Positions 40,463 to 49,524 of a stretch of DNA of 64,000 bases are shown one piece after another (the stretch's first letter is position 1; every line of letters begins with the position of its first letter). The notes under the pieces were generated by a model, which was not told the DNA's origin, did no database searches, and saw only the letters and a list, made by a program, of their open reading frames with translations. Origin of the DNA: Methanoregula sp. Lineage in GTDB: Archaea; Halobacteriota; Methanomicrobia; Methanomicrobiales; Methanospirillaceae. The stretch lies in the NCBI GenBank assembly GCA_028679185.1, contig JAJRBZ010000038.1, forward strand, positions 22,529-86,528, given 5' to 3'. A program made the position numbers and the translations under genes.

Positions 40463-40645
40463 GTGAATGCATTGGTTGCAATCGTTGACACAAGTAAATG
40501 TACCGGATGCGAAACATGCGTAAATGAATGCCCCGCATCCGCAATTGTCATAGAGAACGAAAAAGCCAAGGTTGACAAAGACATGTGCGTTGATTGTCAG
40601 ACATGTGTGGATGTCTGCCCTTCTGAAGCAATACTCGTGGAGTGA
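40463..40645 (+). CDS. Ferredoxin, 2[4Fe-4S] type (first of a tandem pair)
   Basis: This 60-residue electron carrier has two cluster motifs, [12 protein letters not shown] and [12 protein letters not shown] (each C-x2-C-x2-C-x3-CP). It starts at GTG 40463 by analogy with the next gene; a TTG nine bases on is possible. Its stop overlaps the GTG of the second ferredoxin by 4 bases (GTGA). The protein is 47/60 identical to its neighbour, so the pair arose by local duplication. The redox partner is unknown. Confidence 0.9.
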   Translation: MNALVAIVDTSKCTGCETCVNECPASAIVIENEKAKVDKDMCVDCQTCVDVCPSEAILVE

Positions 40646-40824
40646 ACGGTTTGGTAGCAGTCGTGGACAAGGATAAATGCTCCGGTTGCGAGACCTGCGT
40701 CAGTGAATGCCCGTCATCCGCAATTTCAATGGACAACGAGAAAGCAAAAGTCGATAAAGACATGTGCGTTGACTGCGAAACATGTGTTGACGTATGCCCT
40801 TCTGAAGCTATTCATATGGAGTGA
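40642..40824 (+). CDS. Ferredoxin, 2[4Fe-4S] type (second of a tandem pair)
   Basis: Another 60-residue ferredoxin, with [12 protein letters not shown] and [12 protein letters not shown], is translationally coupled to the first through a GTGA overlap. The second half ([14 protein letters not shown]) is nearly identical to its partner, while differences concentrate around the first cluster and the termini. That pattern suggests tuning of potential or partner choice (inference). It sits between dapB and asd on the same strand. Confidence 0.9.
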   Translation: MNGLVAVVDKDKCSGCETCVSECPSSAISMDNEKAKVDKDMCVDCETCVDVCPSEAIHME

Positions 40825-41093
40825 AAAGGAGTATTATCCGGTCTGCCACTCATTGTATCAGATTCCTTTAAAGATACAGCGTCTGCAGGTTAAAAAAATC
40901 CTCCTTTCTCTATTGAAAAGTATAAAACAGGTAAAAAAAATTCTTAATCCAATTCCTCGTCGATGGATTCTGGTGGTCTGTGTTTCTTGGAAGCTAAAAT
41001 TTAAAAAACAACGTTTTTATTATCACAGGAGAAATGGAATTTTACAACCCGCCATTTTTCTACGGGATTACAGACATACAGGACCTGACACAT

Positions 41094-42113
41094 ATGATCA
41101 ATGTTGGAGTGCTCGGAGCTACGGGTGCGGTTGGTCAGCGATTTGTTGAACTATTAGCGAATCATCCATGGTTCAATCTTTCGACTCTCGCCGCTTCTGA
41201 ACGCAGTGCGGGACAGCCTTATGGAAAGATTGTGAACTGGCGTCTTGAGACTCCATTTCCAGAAAAGATCGCGAAAATTAAAGTGACTCACACATCACCA
41301 AAAGCGATGAAGGATGTTGATCTGGTCTTCTCCGCCCTTCCTGCAGATATTGCACGGGATACAGAAAATGAATTTGCCGATGCCGGGATAGCAGTCTGCA
41401 GTAATGCGAGTTCCCACCGGATGGAACCTTCCATACCGCTTGTTGTTCCCGAAGTCAATCCTGATCATCTTGGCCTTATCGATGTCCAGCGTGATTCCGG
41501 AAGAGACGGATTCATCGTAACCAATCCAAACTGCTCTACCATTATGCTGGTGACAGCTCTCGCTCCGCTCAGGAAGTTTCCCTTTTCTGATGTCAGGGTA
41601 GCGACCATGCAGGCGATATCTGGTGCCGGGTTTGCCGGAGTAGCCGCGATGGCGATCTACGACAACGTCATCCCGTATATAGGCCAGGAAGAGGAGAAGA
41701 TGGAGACCGAGACTCTTAAGATAATGGGAACGCTGAAAGGTAAAAAGGTGACAAATGCCTCTTTCAATGTAAGTGCCAGTTGTCATCGTGTCCCGGTAAT
41801 TGACGGTCATACTATGGCAATCTGGGTCGACATCAAAGAACCGGTTGAGAAACTCAAAAATGCATTCAGGGAATACAAACCCCGCATTAAAGGTCTTCCT
41901 ACTCAACCGAAGGAGTCCGTGCATTTCTTTGATGAAGAGAAAGATCGCCCGCAACCCCGACTGGATCGGATGCGGGGAAACGGAATGACTGTATCTGTAG
42001 GCAGGCTCCGGGAGGGGATCCGCTTTATTGCAATGGGGCATAATACTATTCGTGGTGCCGCTGGCGCGAGCGTACTGAATGCAGAACTGATAACAAAGAA
42101 GAAATATCTCTGA
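41094..42113 (+). CDS. asd: Aspartate-semialdehyde dehydrogenase
   Basis: Asd reduces aspartyl phosphate to aspartate semialdehyde, the DapA substrate. The archaeal/fungal-type protein (339 aa from the ATG at 41094) shows [19 protein letters not shown], active-site Cys in [17 protein letters not shown] and catalytic His in [14 protein letters not shown] longer start at 41034 would add 20 residues that do not match the family, although AGGAG lies just before it. The alba gene follows after 14 bases. Confidence 0.94.
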   Translation: MINVGVLGATGAVGQRFVELLANHPWFNLSTLAASERSAGQPYGKIVNWRLETPFPEKIAKIKVTHTSPKAMKDVDLVFSALPADIARDTENEFADAGIAVCSNASSHRMEPSIPLVVPEVNPDHLGLIDVQRDSGRDGFIVTNPNCSTIMLVTALAPLRKFPFSDVRVATMQAISGAGFAGVAAMAIYDNVIPYIGQEEEKMETETLKIMGTLKGKKVTNASFNVSASCHRVPVIDGHTMAIWVDIKEPVEKLKNAFREYKPRIKGLPTQPKESVHFFDEEKDRPQPRLDRMRGNGMTVSVGRLREGIRFIAMGHNTIRGAAGASVLNAELITKKKYL

Positions 42114-42127
42114 TAAGGAGACACACC

Positions 42128-42409
42128 ATGCAGCAGCAGAAGGAGAATACAGTATTCGTAGGCAATAAACCTGTCATGAATTATGTACTAGCTGTCATTA
42201 CACAGTTTAACAACGGAGCAGAAGAGGTAGCGATCAAAGCGAGGGGAAAGGCCATATCCCGTGCGGTGGATACCGCAGAGATAGCACTAAACCGGTTTCT
42301 TGAAGGGGTGACAAAAAAAGAGATTATTACATCGACAGAAATAATCGATACTGATTCAGGAAAGACAAATGTATCTTCCATAGAGATTATTCTCGCCAAT
42401 AACAAATAA
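42128..42409 (+). CDS. albA: DNA/RNA-binding protein Alba
   Basis: Alba is an abundant archaeal chromatin and RNA-binding protein. The 93 residues include [46 protein letters not shown] and SSIEIILAN, the full Alba fold. The Lys of the usual acetylation/deacetylation region is near GNKPVM. AAGGAG precedes the ATG. It is coupled with asd. Confidence 0.95.
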   Translation: MQQQKENTVFVGNKPVMNYVLAVITQFNNGAEEVAIKARGKAISRAVDTAEIALNRFLEGVTKKEIITSTEIIDTDSGKTNVSSIEIILANNK

Positions 42410-42543
42410 GCAATTTTTAAGCATTGTTTCACCAATTGTGAATTTTTTATGCAATTTCATAAACTTTTGACCTCGGATTTACGGTGAATATCAGGTTTTA
42501 TTACCCAAAACAATTTAAACGCTATGTACGAAGGTACTGTACT

Positions 42544-43002
42544 ATGCGAGCTTATGCTGTCGTGCTGCTAATCCTTTTAATCATCAGCATGGCGGTTCCA
42601 GTCATGGCTGCTCAGGAAGAACGCTACAGTTATATCACTGTAAAGGACATCACGATCAACCTCAATAATGGGAGAGCCATCATTCATGTGAATTACAAAG
42701 TTGATGAGGCAACCCGTTTCCTCTTTTTTTTACTGGGCAAACAGGATCTCAAAAACAAACTGATGAAAATTCTCAATTATGAAGATGCCCGGATTAACCG
42801 CATCGACCTTTCAAGTGCGGATTTTACTGTAGAAGATGCAGCACTGTCGTATGGCAAAGGGATTTACTGGTACCCTTCACATGCATTCAATATCGTGATC
42901 CCTTCGCTTTCTGTCCAGTCCCCACAGGCAACACGGAACTTCACCATGACTAAGGAGTTCCCCAGTGGTATGGGATATTTTGCCACAGATACCCGTGCCT
43001 GA
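42544..43002 (+). CDS. Secreted or membrane-anchored hypothetical protein
   Basis: The N-terminus from the ATG at 42544 is a clear signal peptide or anchor (MRAYAVVLLILLIISMAVPVMAA), followed by ~128 polar residues with a predominantly beta pattern. No cysteines suggest metal sites, and no family is recognised. A GTG at 42484 gives a 20-residue basic extension before the hydrophobic segment; AAGGTA before 42544 favours the shorter form. It may be conserved in related methanogens (not checkable here). Confidence 0.6.
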   Translation: MRAYAVVLLILLIISMAVPVMAAQEERYSYITVKDITINLNNGRAIIHVNYKVDEATRFLFFLLGKQDLKNKLMKILNYEDARINRIDLSSADFTVEDAALSYGKGIYWYPSHAFNIVIPSLSVQSPQATRNFTMTKEFPSGMGYFATDTRA

Positions 43003-43307
43003 TATTTTGACAAATCATTGGGAATCTGAAAGAAAATCCCGGCAACTATTTTTATACCGGCTGTAATTTTTTTGTTTTAAGTCTTTCCTCAAAAGGCGGT
43101 CCAATTTAAAAAAAACTCTCGTCAGGATAATATTATTTAGGAGCGATTGACACACCACTTCCATACACTGTCCTGACTGGTATCGAATTTCAGACCCGTT
43201 CAGCCAGAGATCCATGGATATCTTTTGTCTTTGCCGGTAATGCAATGTGTTTTGGGATAGTACATTTGGTGAATGAGAGAAAACCTGATTTAATGAAACA
43301 GACGCTC
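43003..43307. other. Convergent intergenic region
   Basis: This region lies between convergent genes. A T7 run in CCGGCTGTAATTTTTTTG (43055-43072) is a likely terminator for the forward gene. A reverse frame of 98 codons (43015-43311) has no SD and a poor composition, and is not accepted. Confidence 0.4.
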
Positions 43308-44435
43308 TCACATGACTTCAATAATTTCCTGCTTACGCAGTTCGACTAATTTCCTGTTGACAAAGAATTGAATTATCATTCCGGTTATTGCTGATATAAT
43401 ACCAAAGACAGCAAAATAGAGAACCTGAACCGCTACCCCTTCCTGTGAAATAGGAAAATTCGGGATATCTTTTACAGGAAGGATAGAGAGACTTGCACAG
43501 TAAAGTATGAATCCAATCGCAGTGATAAAGAACGGAAATACAATGACCTTGCCCAGATTCTCTCGTTCATTCATGTACACATCCATGATGATACCGACAG
43601 TCATCACAAGGCCGGCAGCGATAAACCACCCTATCCCTCCAAAAATAAATAACATGAGATAATGAATTATACCAAAATCCGTTGAGTAATATTTAAGCAC
43701 TACCAAAAAACCATTGGTAAATCCGATTATGATGAGAAGTATCGTTGTAGTATAGGTAACAAATGAGAATCTTCCCCTTGACAGAGATATTCGAAGTGCA
43801 TCGATGATGTTATGGAATATTTCATCAAATCCGAACCCCTTGTACAGCAGATAACATCCAATTACTCCGACAACGATGATGGTTGCAACACCCGGATAAT
43901 CGAGCAGATATGCGGTGGCATAAAGCATCATTGCAAGTCCGATCGGGATAAACACCATACGGGAAATTTTCGGGTCATCAAGAAATTTTTTTATGATATA
44001 ATAGGTACCTTCGAGATTAGGCATCTGGTTCACAATGACCCTGCGGATGCTGGAAACAGGAATTTTGGATTGAATTATGGGAATTACATATTCATCTTCT
44101 GCACCGTCTGTTACAATAATACAGTTGGTTGCCCCGGTTTCCTTGATTACCTGCTCCAGTGAAGTGGCGATGCGCCGATCGCCTTCAATCATATGGAGAT
44201 GGTTTCCCGCAATTACTGCAATTATGGTCTCTTCACCTTTCTCAGTCAGCTCATCATAAATCTTAATCGCTGAAAATATGGCATTGATGTCCGAATCTTC
44301 AGGGTCGGCAAGTGCTAATCTGTTTGCAGCCTTCAGGCAGGCTTCGCGGCCGATTGCGGGGCTTTCGATGTGCGCCTTCCATCCGATATCATCATCCCGA
44401 TCCACACTGAGTACTAACGTCCGACCCTGAGTCAT
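43308..44435 (-). CDS. DUF373 family membrane protein
   Basis: The 375-residue archaeal protein has a soluble N-terminal ~150 residues (VLSVDRDDDIGWKAHIESPAIGREA; VIAGNHLHMIEGDRRIATSLEQV; IIVTDGAEDEYVIPIIQSKIPV) and about six membrane helices after it. These features match DUF373, an archaea-specific family with no known function. The N-terminal Asp-rich start and DGAEDE segment may bind metal or nucleotide (inference). Confidence 0.88.
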   Translation of the reverse strand: MTQGRTLVLSVDRDDDIGWKAHIESPAIGREACLKAANRLALADPEDSDINAIFSAIKIYDELTEKGEETIIAVIAGNHLHMIEGDRRIATSLEQVIKETGATNCIIVTDGAEDEYVIPIIQSKIPVSSIRRVIVNQMPNLEGTYYIIKKFLDDPKISRMVFIPIGLAMMLYATAYLLDYPGVATIIVVGVIGCYLLYKGFGFDEIFHNIIDALRISLSRGRFSFVTYTTTILLIIIGFTNGFLVVLKYYSTDFGIIHYLMLFIFGGIGWFIAAGLVMTVGIIMDVYMNERENLGKVIVFPFFITAIGFILYCASLSILPVKDIPNFPISQEGVAVQVLYFAVFGIISAITGMIIQFFVNRKLVELRKQEIIEVM

Positions 44436-44466
44436 TTTCAGAATATTCTCCGTGGTGCTTGCGTGT

Positions 44467-44676
44467 TTATCCCCTGGTTCCTGTTTTTATCGTATATGAA
44501 ATTGAAATTTTCATCCGATCCTGCTTTTGCTGATATTGGATTAATTGTTGGATGAATTTGAATATAAAACCACTGACGAAAATCGCAGGAATATCCCGAG
44601 AATAGCAATATTTCTTTACATAAAGATCCACGAAATCCTGGTGCCACTCTTCACCAGCCTGCATGAGATAAGGCAC
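44467..44676 (-). CDS. Possible small protein (69 aa)
   Basis: A reverse-strand frame starts at GTG 44676 with AGGA about seven bases upstream and reads MPYLMQAGEEWHQDFVDLYV, then a hydrophobic stretch (IPAIFVSGFIFKFIQQLI). The composition is protein-like, but no family is recognised. It may be a real gene upstream of DUF373 or a chance frame. The remaining bases of 44436-44916 show nothing else. Confidence 0.35.
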   Translation of the reverse strand: MPYLMQAGEEWHQDFVDLYVKKYCYSRDIPAIFVSGFIFKFIQQLIQYQQKQDRMKISISYTIKTGTRG

Positions 44677-44916
44677 GATATCCTGTATTCAGTATTGGTT
44701 TTAAATCGTAAAGACTGTCATGAAACAGGAAGTGATCACCAGTGCTGCTTAAAGGAATATATAAAAAACTGAATTATCAGGGTAAATCCATCATATTGCA
44801 CTGTCATACATCCATTGCTGTTGCTTTCCGGACTATTTACAACAACACTGCGGCTATAACCTGTTTTATTCACCGCACAATTGTGATGTGGATGAGTGAC
44901 ACATATAAAAAAGAAA

Positions 44917-45777
44917 TCAGATAAGTTTTGAACGCTGGAGGAGCAAAATATCATCAGTTGTAAGTTTTTCGCCAGCCCTGAAGTTCTTAAAGAGACTCTC
45001 CGCCTCTTTTCTTACTGCTTTTTGTTCTTTTGTGACCTTTACTTTCTTGGTCTTCTTTCGGAGGCCTGAAATTACCTTATCGTAATCACGCAGTTCTTTC
45101 TGGCAGGCGATAAAGAACTTGTGTTCGGAATCTGCGGATTCCTGTGATTCGACAAAACTCTTATGTGCACCATCAGCTGATTCTCGCGATTTGTCTGCCT
45201 TCCGGTAAAACTCAACCATGAGATCATGGTGTTTCTGGGCAAGTTCAGCAAACTCGGTTACCTTTGCGTGAAGATCAGATGCAAGTTTCCGTAAATCGCG
45301 AGCCTCCGTAATTTTGAACCGCATCTCCTTGTTCTGTTCAAGCTCCGCTTCCTGTTCCCGCACCTGGGCCATCATCTGTTTGATCTTTTCAATCAGCTCA
45401 CGTTCTTTATCTGTGGTAAAGACTTCGGTTTGCTGGCGGTACTCCATATATTCAATCTGTTTCTGGAGTTCCTTGATTCCCCGGTTCTTCAGTGTACCGT
45501 GTTCTTTTTTAAATCCTTCAATCTCTTCAAAAAGAACATTTGCCTTGTCATTTAATTCGTTTCGCTGAGCTTTCAGGTCAAGAACATCCTGATTGTATTT
45601 ATCACGGAGATCTTTGTTTTTTTGTGCTTCTTCAACAAATTCCCGTGTCTGATTATTGAGCGTGTTGCGTTCACGTGCATATTTACTTGCGGAGGCATTC
45701 AGCTCATTGCGTCGGTTTTTGTGTTCTTCTGACTCGGCGAGAATCTTCTTTCTTTTTTCCATCAGGTCATTCAACAT
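44917..45777 (-). CDS. Archaeal coiled-coil protein (COG1340-like)
   Basis: Almost the whole 286-residue protein is a charged coiled coil with heptad-like Lys/Glu/Leu repeats (EKRKKILAESEEHKNRRNEL; KELQKQIEYMEYRQQTEVF). The Lys-rich end (KKTKKVKVTKEQKAVRKEA) precedes a short folded tail (AGEKLTTDDILLLQRSKLI). This matches the archaeal COG1340 coiled-coil group, sometimes mislabelled as phosphoserine phosphatase. The function is unknown; a structural or ribosome-associated role has been guessed. It lies downstream of ftsZ2 on the same strand, 575 bases away. Confidence 0.85.
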   Translation of the reverse strand: MLNDLMEKRKKILAESEEHKNRRNELNASASKYARERNTLNNQTREFVEEAQKNKDLRDKYNQDVLDLKAQRNELNDKANVLFEEIEGFKKEHGTLKNRGIKELQKQIEYMEYRQQTEVFTTDKERELIEKIKQMMAQVREQEAELEQNKEMRFKITEARDLRKLASDLHAKVTEFAELAQKHHDLMVEFYRKADKSRESADGAHKSFVESQESADSEHKFFIACQKELRDYDKVISGLRKKTKKVKVTKEQKAVRKEAESLFKNFRAGEKLTTDDILLLQRSKLI

Positions 45778-46352
45778 GCGTTACCACTCCTCATCGATTC
45801 CCCGGCATAGGAGGCAGATATAGTGCTTTAGAGGCATATTTTCCAAAAGAATTAATTAATGACTCTTTTGATTCTCTCACATAACAATTCTGCATACAGG
45901 ATGCAGGATGAAAAACATCAGAAAAGGATAGTAGCGCGGAATTCTGATAAGACCCCAAATTGAAGTCTTTGTTCAACACTCTGTTCATGATGTTCAACTC
46001 CCGATACCGGGACGCACCAGATTACCTGGTATCGTCCCCCACCCTCCCAGCGAAGGATTGGTCGAATGTACTATATTTTAAAGGCGTGGAAGATTATTAA
46101 GCATTTCGCCGTTGATACGATGAAAACGATTTTGAAATACCCCGACCTGAATGGTTTGAACCGGCATACTTTTTAAAAACACAACAAAAAGGGGTTTGGC
46201 TGAAGGAGTACCCGGAACTCCTTTTTTGATAAATCCTATTATTGCCAGGTCATCGCTTGTGTTGGTCCGGGTAACCCGGCTGTTCCCTGCTTTATCGGGG
46301 GAGACGATTTTTTTAAACGTTCAGAGCACTTTACGATATATTTCATCTGGGA
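45778..46352. other. Intergenic region between ftsZ2 and the coiled-coil gene, with structured elements
   Basis: No protein gene is supported. CGATACC (46002-46008) pairs with GGTATCG (46028-46034); the same bases allow an alternative fold GGGAC/GTCCC plus ACCAG/CTGGT. A TATA-like CTATATTTT (46071-46079, + strand) and a forward-oriented terminator at 46203-46227 bracket about 120 bases that might be a small RNA. Confidence 0.35.
46203..46227 (+). terminator. Intrinsic-terminator-like hairpin on the + strand, without an upstream forward gene
   Basis: AAGGAGT (46203-46209) and ACTCCTT (46217-46223) form a 7-bp stem with a 7-base loop. The stem runs directly into six T (46222-46227). The orientation fits a forward transcript, yet both flanking genes are on the reverse strand. 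Confidence 0.5.
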
Positions 46353-47519
46353 TTAACCGACCCATTCCAGGACGCCGCCGCCACTGGGCTGGTCCCTATT
46401 GGTTTTCCTGCTCTGGGGCATCTCAACCGCTTTTGGATTTGTGCGTTTATTTTCAATATCCTGGATCACGGTTCTATAGGACTGGCGTGTACCGAGGATC
46501 TGCGCGCTCTTGACACCGGTCATGATGGCGAGAACACGGATCTTGCCTTCCATATCACTCCTTACGCGTGCGCCCCAGATCACATCTGCATGTGGATCAA
46601 GCTCATATGTAAGTGAAGTTGCAACCTCTTCAGCGTCCTGCAGAGTCAGGTCAGTGCCACCCGTGATATGGATCAGGCTTCCGGTTGCGCCGCGGTAATC
46701 AATATCCAGCATCGGATTGCTCAGGCACTCACGAACAACACTTTCTGCCTTGTTCTGTTGCTTGCTCTCTCCTACAAGCATTACTGCGACACCGCCCTTT
46801 GACATAATAGCCCTGACATCAGCATAGTCAATGTTGATGAGTGACGGTTCAGTAATTGTCTCTGATATCCCTTTTACCGTTTCACCAATGAGTTGATCCA
46901 TGACAGAAAATGCCTGTCCCAGCGGCAGGTTCGGAACGAAGTTCTTCAACCGGTTGTTATCAAGGACAATGACTGAGTCTGAAGCAGATGCAAGTGCTTC
47001 AAGACCTTCTTCAGCACGGATAAGACGGGCTTTTTCAACCTGGAACGGATAACTGACCATCCCGACGACAATTGCACCCTGCTCCTTTGCGATCGATGCA
47101 ACAACGGGTGCAGAGCCGGTACCGGTACCTCCGCCCATACCTGCCGTGATAAAAACCAGGTCGGCAGATTCAAGGACAGCTTCAAGTGTCGGGCGTGCCA
47201 TCTCTGCCGCGCGCTTTCCGATATCCGGATATCCACCGGCACCGAGACCTTTGGTCAGAGACTTACCAATGAGGATACGTTTGTCTGCCTGGATCATGTC
47301 CAGGTGCTGCTTGTCTGTGTTGATTGCTATTGTCTCTGCTCCCGAAACCCCCATGTGGTGTATCCGGTTTACGGTATTATTGCCAGCGCCACCGCAACCG
47401 ACAATAACGATTCTCGGCTGGCCGACAAAGTCATCTTCCATTGCATTTGCTGAACCTTGTTTGCTCAGCTCTTTTTCAAGTTCGGCGTTTTTCAACGCAT
47501 CATTAATTATACTCTGCAT
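46353..47519 (-). CDS. ftsZ2: Cell division GTPase FtsZ (FtsZ2-like)
   Basis: FtsZ polymerises into the division ring. The 388-residue protein has the archaeal N-terminal helix ([16 protein letters not shown]), nucleotide-binding [15 protein letters not shown], the tubulin signature [16 protein letters not shown], and the T7-loop region [20 protein letters not shown] with catalytic acids. The tail ends [10 protein letters not shown] call it FtsZ2 because the upstream partner is a CdrS-type regulator, as in haloarchaeal cdrS-ftsZ2 operons; sequence alone does not settle FtsZ1 versus FtsZ2. The cdrS stop is 10 bases upstream. Confidence 0.93.
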   Translation of the reverse strand: MQSIINDALKNAELEKELSKQGSANAMEDDFVGQPRIVIVGCGGAGNNTVNRIHHMGVSGAETIAINTDKQHLDMIQADKRILIGKSLTKGLGAGGYPDIGKRAAEMARPTLEAVLESADLVFITAGMGGGTGTGSAPVVASIAKEQGAIVVGMVSYPFQVEKARLIRAEEGLEALASASDSVIVLDNNRLKNFVPNLPLGQAFSVMDQLIGETVKGISETITEPSLINIDYADVRAIMSKGGVAVMLVGESKQQNKAESVVRECLSNPMLDIDYRGATGSLIHITGGTDLTLQDAEEVATSLTYELDPHADVIWGARVRSDMEGKIRVLAIMTGVKSAQILGTRQSYRTVIQDIENKRTNPKAVEMPQSRKTNRDQPSGGGVLEWVG

Positions 47520-47529
47520 GTCTACCCTC

Positions 47530-47712
47530 TCATACCTTGAATGAAACCTGGTCGCTATCCTTCAAGACACGGCTTGCTCGTTTTTCAACAAGTTCACGGA
47601 CCGCTGCCCGGACAGCTTCTGAAATGTTGGGATATTCCCCTGAGTCCACCATCTGCTGGAGCCAGTTGATTTGTTGTTCGGGCAATCGGAGTGTGATTCT
47701 CTGCATCATCAT
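47530..47712 (-). CDS. cdrS: CdrS-like ribbon-helix-helix regulator of cell division
   Basis: The ~60-residue protein is a single ribbon-helix-helix domain ([37 protein letters not shown]). It closely fits CdrS, the short regulator that precedes ftsZ2 in Euryarchaeota and controls division genes. The start is one of three consecutive ATG codons (47712, 47709, 47706) behind GGAGAT; a longer frame from 47733 would begin inside the operator-like palindrome. A repeat array immediately upstream suggests autoregulation of cdrS-ftsZ2. Confidence 0.85.
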   Translation of the reverse strand: MMMQRITLRLPEQQINWLQQMVDSGEYPNISEAVRAAVRELVEKRASRVLKDSDQVSFKV

Positions 47713-47726
47713 TGTATCTCCCATTT

Positions 47727-47786
47727 CTGACATATGTCAGACATTTGTCATTCATATGTCAGACAAAGAGAACCTTTGTGTCTGAC
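47727..47786 (-). promoter_or_regulatory. Operator-like array of TGTCA repeats upstream of cdrS-ftsZ2
   Basis: On the + strand TGTCA occurs at 47735, 47746 and 47757, exactly 11 bases apart. The first and third extend to TGTCAGACA, and the repeat CATATGTCAGACA recurs at 47731 and 47753 (22 bases apart). Inverted copies lie at both ends: CTGACATATGTCAG (47727-47740) is a perfect 14-bp palindrome, and TGTCTGAC is at 47779-47786. A TATA-like box for cdrS lies to the right near 47815-47825, so the array would overlap the start site and leader. Ribbon-helix-helix proteins commonly bind such phased half-sites. Confidence 0.65.
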
Positions 47787-47908
47787 TTAACCAGATGCAT
47801 CAAAATAAAACATTAATGTATAAAAACCTTCTTCTTTGTATGTGTCCTTTTCTCACAACACATTTAAAACAGCCAATCCAAGTATTTTAGAAAAAGAAGG
47901 AGTTTTTT

Positions 47909-48910
47909 ATGGAGATTGGCTTTCCCAAACGTGAGGTTCATGGTGGTACAGGAAAGCGACAGCGCGAAAAATCCCAAAAAAAAGTGCTGGATTTCAGCGC
48001 GAGCACAAATCCGTTTCCCCCCGTGTTTGATTGGCAATGCGACCCGGTATTCCTCGCACATTATCCTGATGATTACTATTACGAACTTAAGGAACGGATA
48101 TCAGGAACCTTTCACCGCAAATCAGAGGAAATTTGTGTTGGGAATGGATCGATAGAACTAATCAGGGTATTCTGTTCAGTTATGCTCAGGGGAAATAAAA
48201 AAAAGTTTTTCACAGAATCACCTACTTTTGGAGAATACGAATTATCTGCCCGTCTGGCCGGGGCAAAAAAAGTAAAAAATTCCCAAAAAGCTGATGTTTC
48301 ATTTATCTGCAACCCGAATAACCCGACGGGCAGCATAAGGAAAAAAAGTGAAATGAAGAGTCTGCTTGAAGGGATGGAATCAATTGGAGCCCTGCTCTTC
48401 TGTGACGAGGCATTCATAGAATTGTCTGATCCTGAACAGAGCCTGGTGGATTGTGATGACCCGTATCTTTTTCTGATACACTCACTTACTAAAAGTTTTG
48501 CGGTACCCGGGATTCGTTTCGGGTATGGTTTTGGGAACACGGATTTGATCGAAAAAATAGAGACAACACGCCCTCCCTGGAGTGTAAATGCCTTTGCTGA
48601 AGCCTTTGCTATGGAAGCGTTAAAACATATGGACGAACTCGCCATATCCCGAACCGCAATCGCGCAGGAACGCGAGTGGCTCACAGTTCAGCTCGACGGT
48701 CTTTCTCTTCGCTGCAAACCATCATCTGCAAATTTTATACTCGTGGAATGCGGATGGAATGTGGAACCATTGTGCAAAGCTCTTGTGCACCATGATATCA
48801 TCGTCCGTGATTGTACATCATTCGGTTTACCCACCTGTATCCGGGTCGCTGTTCGGACAAGGCAGGAAAACAAGGGTCTCCTGGAGGCATTATCCGCATG
48901 CTTGCGCTGA
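47909..48910 (+). CDS. cobD: L-threonine-O-3-phosphate decarboxylase-like PLP enzyme
   Basis: This aminotransferase-fold PLP enzyme makes (R)-1-aminopropan-2-ol phosphate for the corrinoid side chain. The N-terminal VHGGTGKRQREKS...LDFSASTNPF is characteristic of CobD rather than HisC. PLP features include CNPNNPTGSIR, the Asp of LFCDEAFIE, and the Schiff-base Lys in HSLTKSFAVPGIRFGYG. The length of 333 residues is usual. AGGAG precedes the ATG. It overlaps cobY by 13 bases, supporting corrinoid assembly; a HisC role is less likely. Confidence 0.8.
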   Translation: MEIGFPKREVHGGTGKRQREKSQKKVLDFSASTNPFPPVFDWQCDPVFLAHYPDDYYYELKERISGTFHRKSEEICVGNGSIELIRVFCSVMLRGNKKKFFTESPTFGEYELSARLAGAKKVKNSQKADVSFICNPNNPTGSIRKKSEMKSLLEGMESIGALLFCDEAFIELSDPEQSLVDCDDPYLFLIHSLTKSFAVPGIRFGYGFGNTDLIEKIETTRPPWSVNAFAEAFAMEALKHMDELAISRTAIAQEREWLTVQLDGLSLRCKPSSANFILVECGWNVEPLCKALVHHDIIVRDCTSFGLPTCIRVAVRTRQENKGLLEALSACLR

Positions 48911-49524
48911 TTATGGCCGGTGGCAGTGGAAGCCGGCTCAGCATGGGGGAAAAACCACTTATTTCGATTTGCGGGGTACCTATGATTTCCTATGTCATTG
49001 ATGCTTTCTCTGCAGCGGGACTTGATCCGGTTGTAGTTGCTTCACCAAAGACCCCTATGACAATGAACTGGTGCCGTGCACACAGTATCGCATTCTTAAA
49101 GACTGAAGGTAAAGGATTCGTCGAAGATATGATATCTGCGGTTCAGACACTTGACGAAAATCGCCCGCTTTTTATCTGTGTATCTGATATACCCTGTATC
49201 ACAGGGGAAATTATCCGGTCTGTCGCAGATGCTTATCATAAGGCCGGGAAAGATGCCTGCTCAACCTGGATTCCATCCCGCCTTGTTTCCTCCTGCAGAG
49301 GAGATATGCCATATATTCAAAGGATCAAAGGAATTGAGGCATGCCCGGCAGGCATGAATATCCTCCGCGGTGACCTGATAACACAACCCCAGGAGGAACT
49401 ACAGATCCTTCTCAATGATCCCGGACTCGCCTTAAATGTAAACACGCGGGCTGATTGTGCCAAAGCTGAAAATTTCATTAAAAAAATGCAATTCACAAAA
49501 CAGGACTCAGAATTCCCGAAATGA
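48898..49524 (+). CDS. cobY: Adenosylcobinamide-phosphate guanylyltransferase CobY
   Basis: CobY is the archaeal replacement of CobU: it transfers GMP to adenosylcobinamide phosphate. The nucleotidyltransferase start is LIMAGGSGSRLSMGEKPLIS, with a metal-binding Asp in ICVSDIPCITGEII and the end NVNTRADCAKAENFI. GGAGG lies 10 bases before the ATG at 48898, which is inside the end of the cobD-like gene. The length of 208 residues is normal. CobS and CbiB are not in the window. Confidence 0.9.
   Translation: MLALIMAGGSGSRLSMGEKPLISICGVPMISYVIDAFSAAGLDPVVVASPKTPMTMNWCRAHSIAFLKTEGKGFVEDMISAVQTLDENRPLFICVSDIPCITGEIIRSVADAYHKAGKDACSTWIPSRLVSSCRGDMPYIQRIKGIEACPAGMNILRGDLITQPQEELQILLNDPGLALNVNTRADCAKAENFIKKMQFTKQDSEFPK

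Noticed and set aside
40642..41033. Possibility that the region after the second ferredoxin encodes another protein (frame 40703-41149)
   Set aside because: The frame is a shadow of the ferredoxin and asd genes; the 40825-41093 gap looks like an AT-rich promoter region for asd.
43015..43311. Reverse frame of 98 codons before the DUF373 stop
   Set aside because: No SD; it lies in the convergent terminator region and has an unnatural composition.
46196..46513. Forward frame of 105 codons opposite the end of ftsZ2
   Set aside because: It is antisense to conserved ftsZ2 sequence and contains the terminator hairpin near its start.
48811..48897. Longer start of cobY
   Set aside because: The extra 29 codons overlap the cobD-like gene in another frame, and the nucleotidyltransferase fold begins right after the ATG at 48898.
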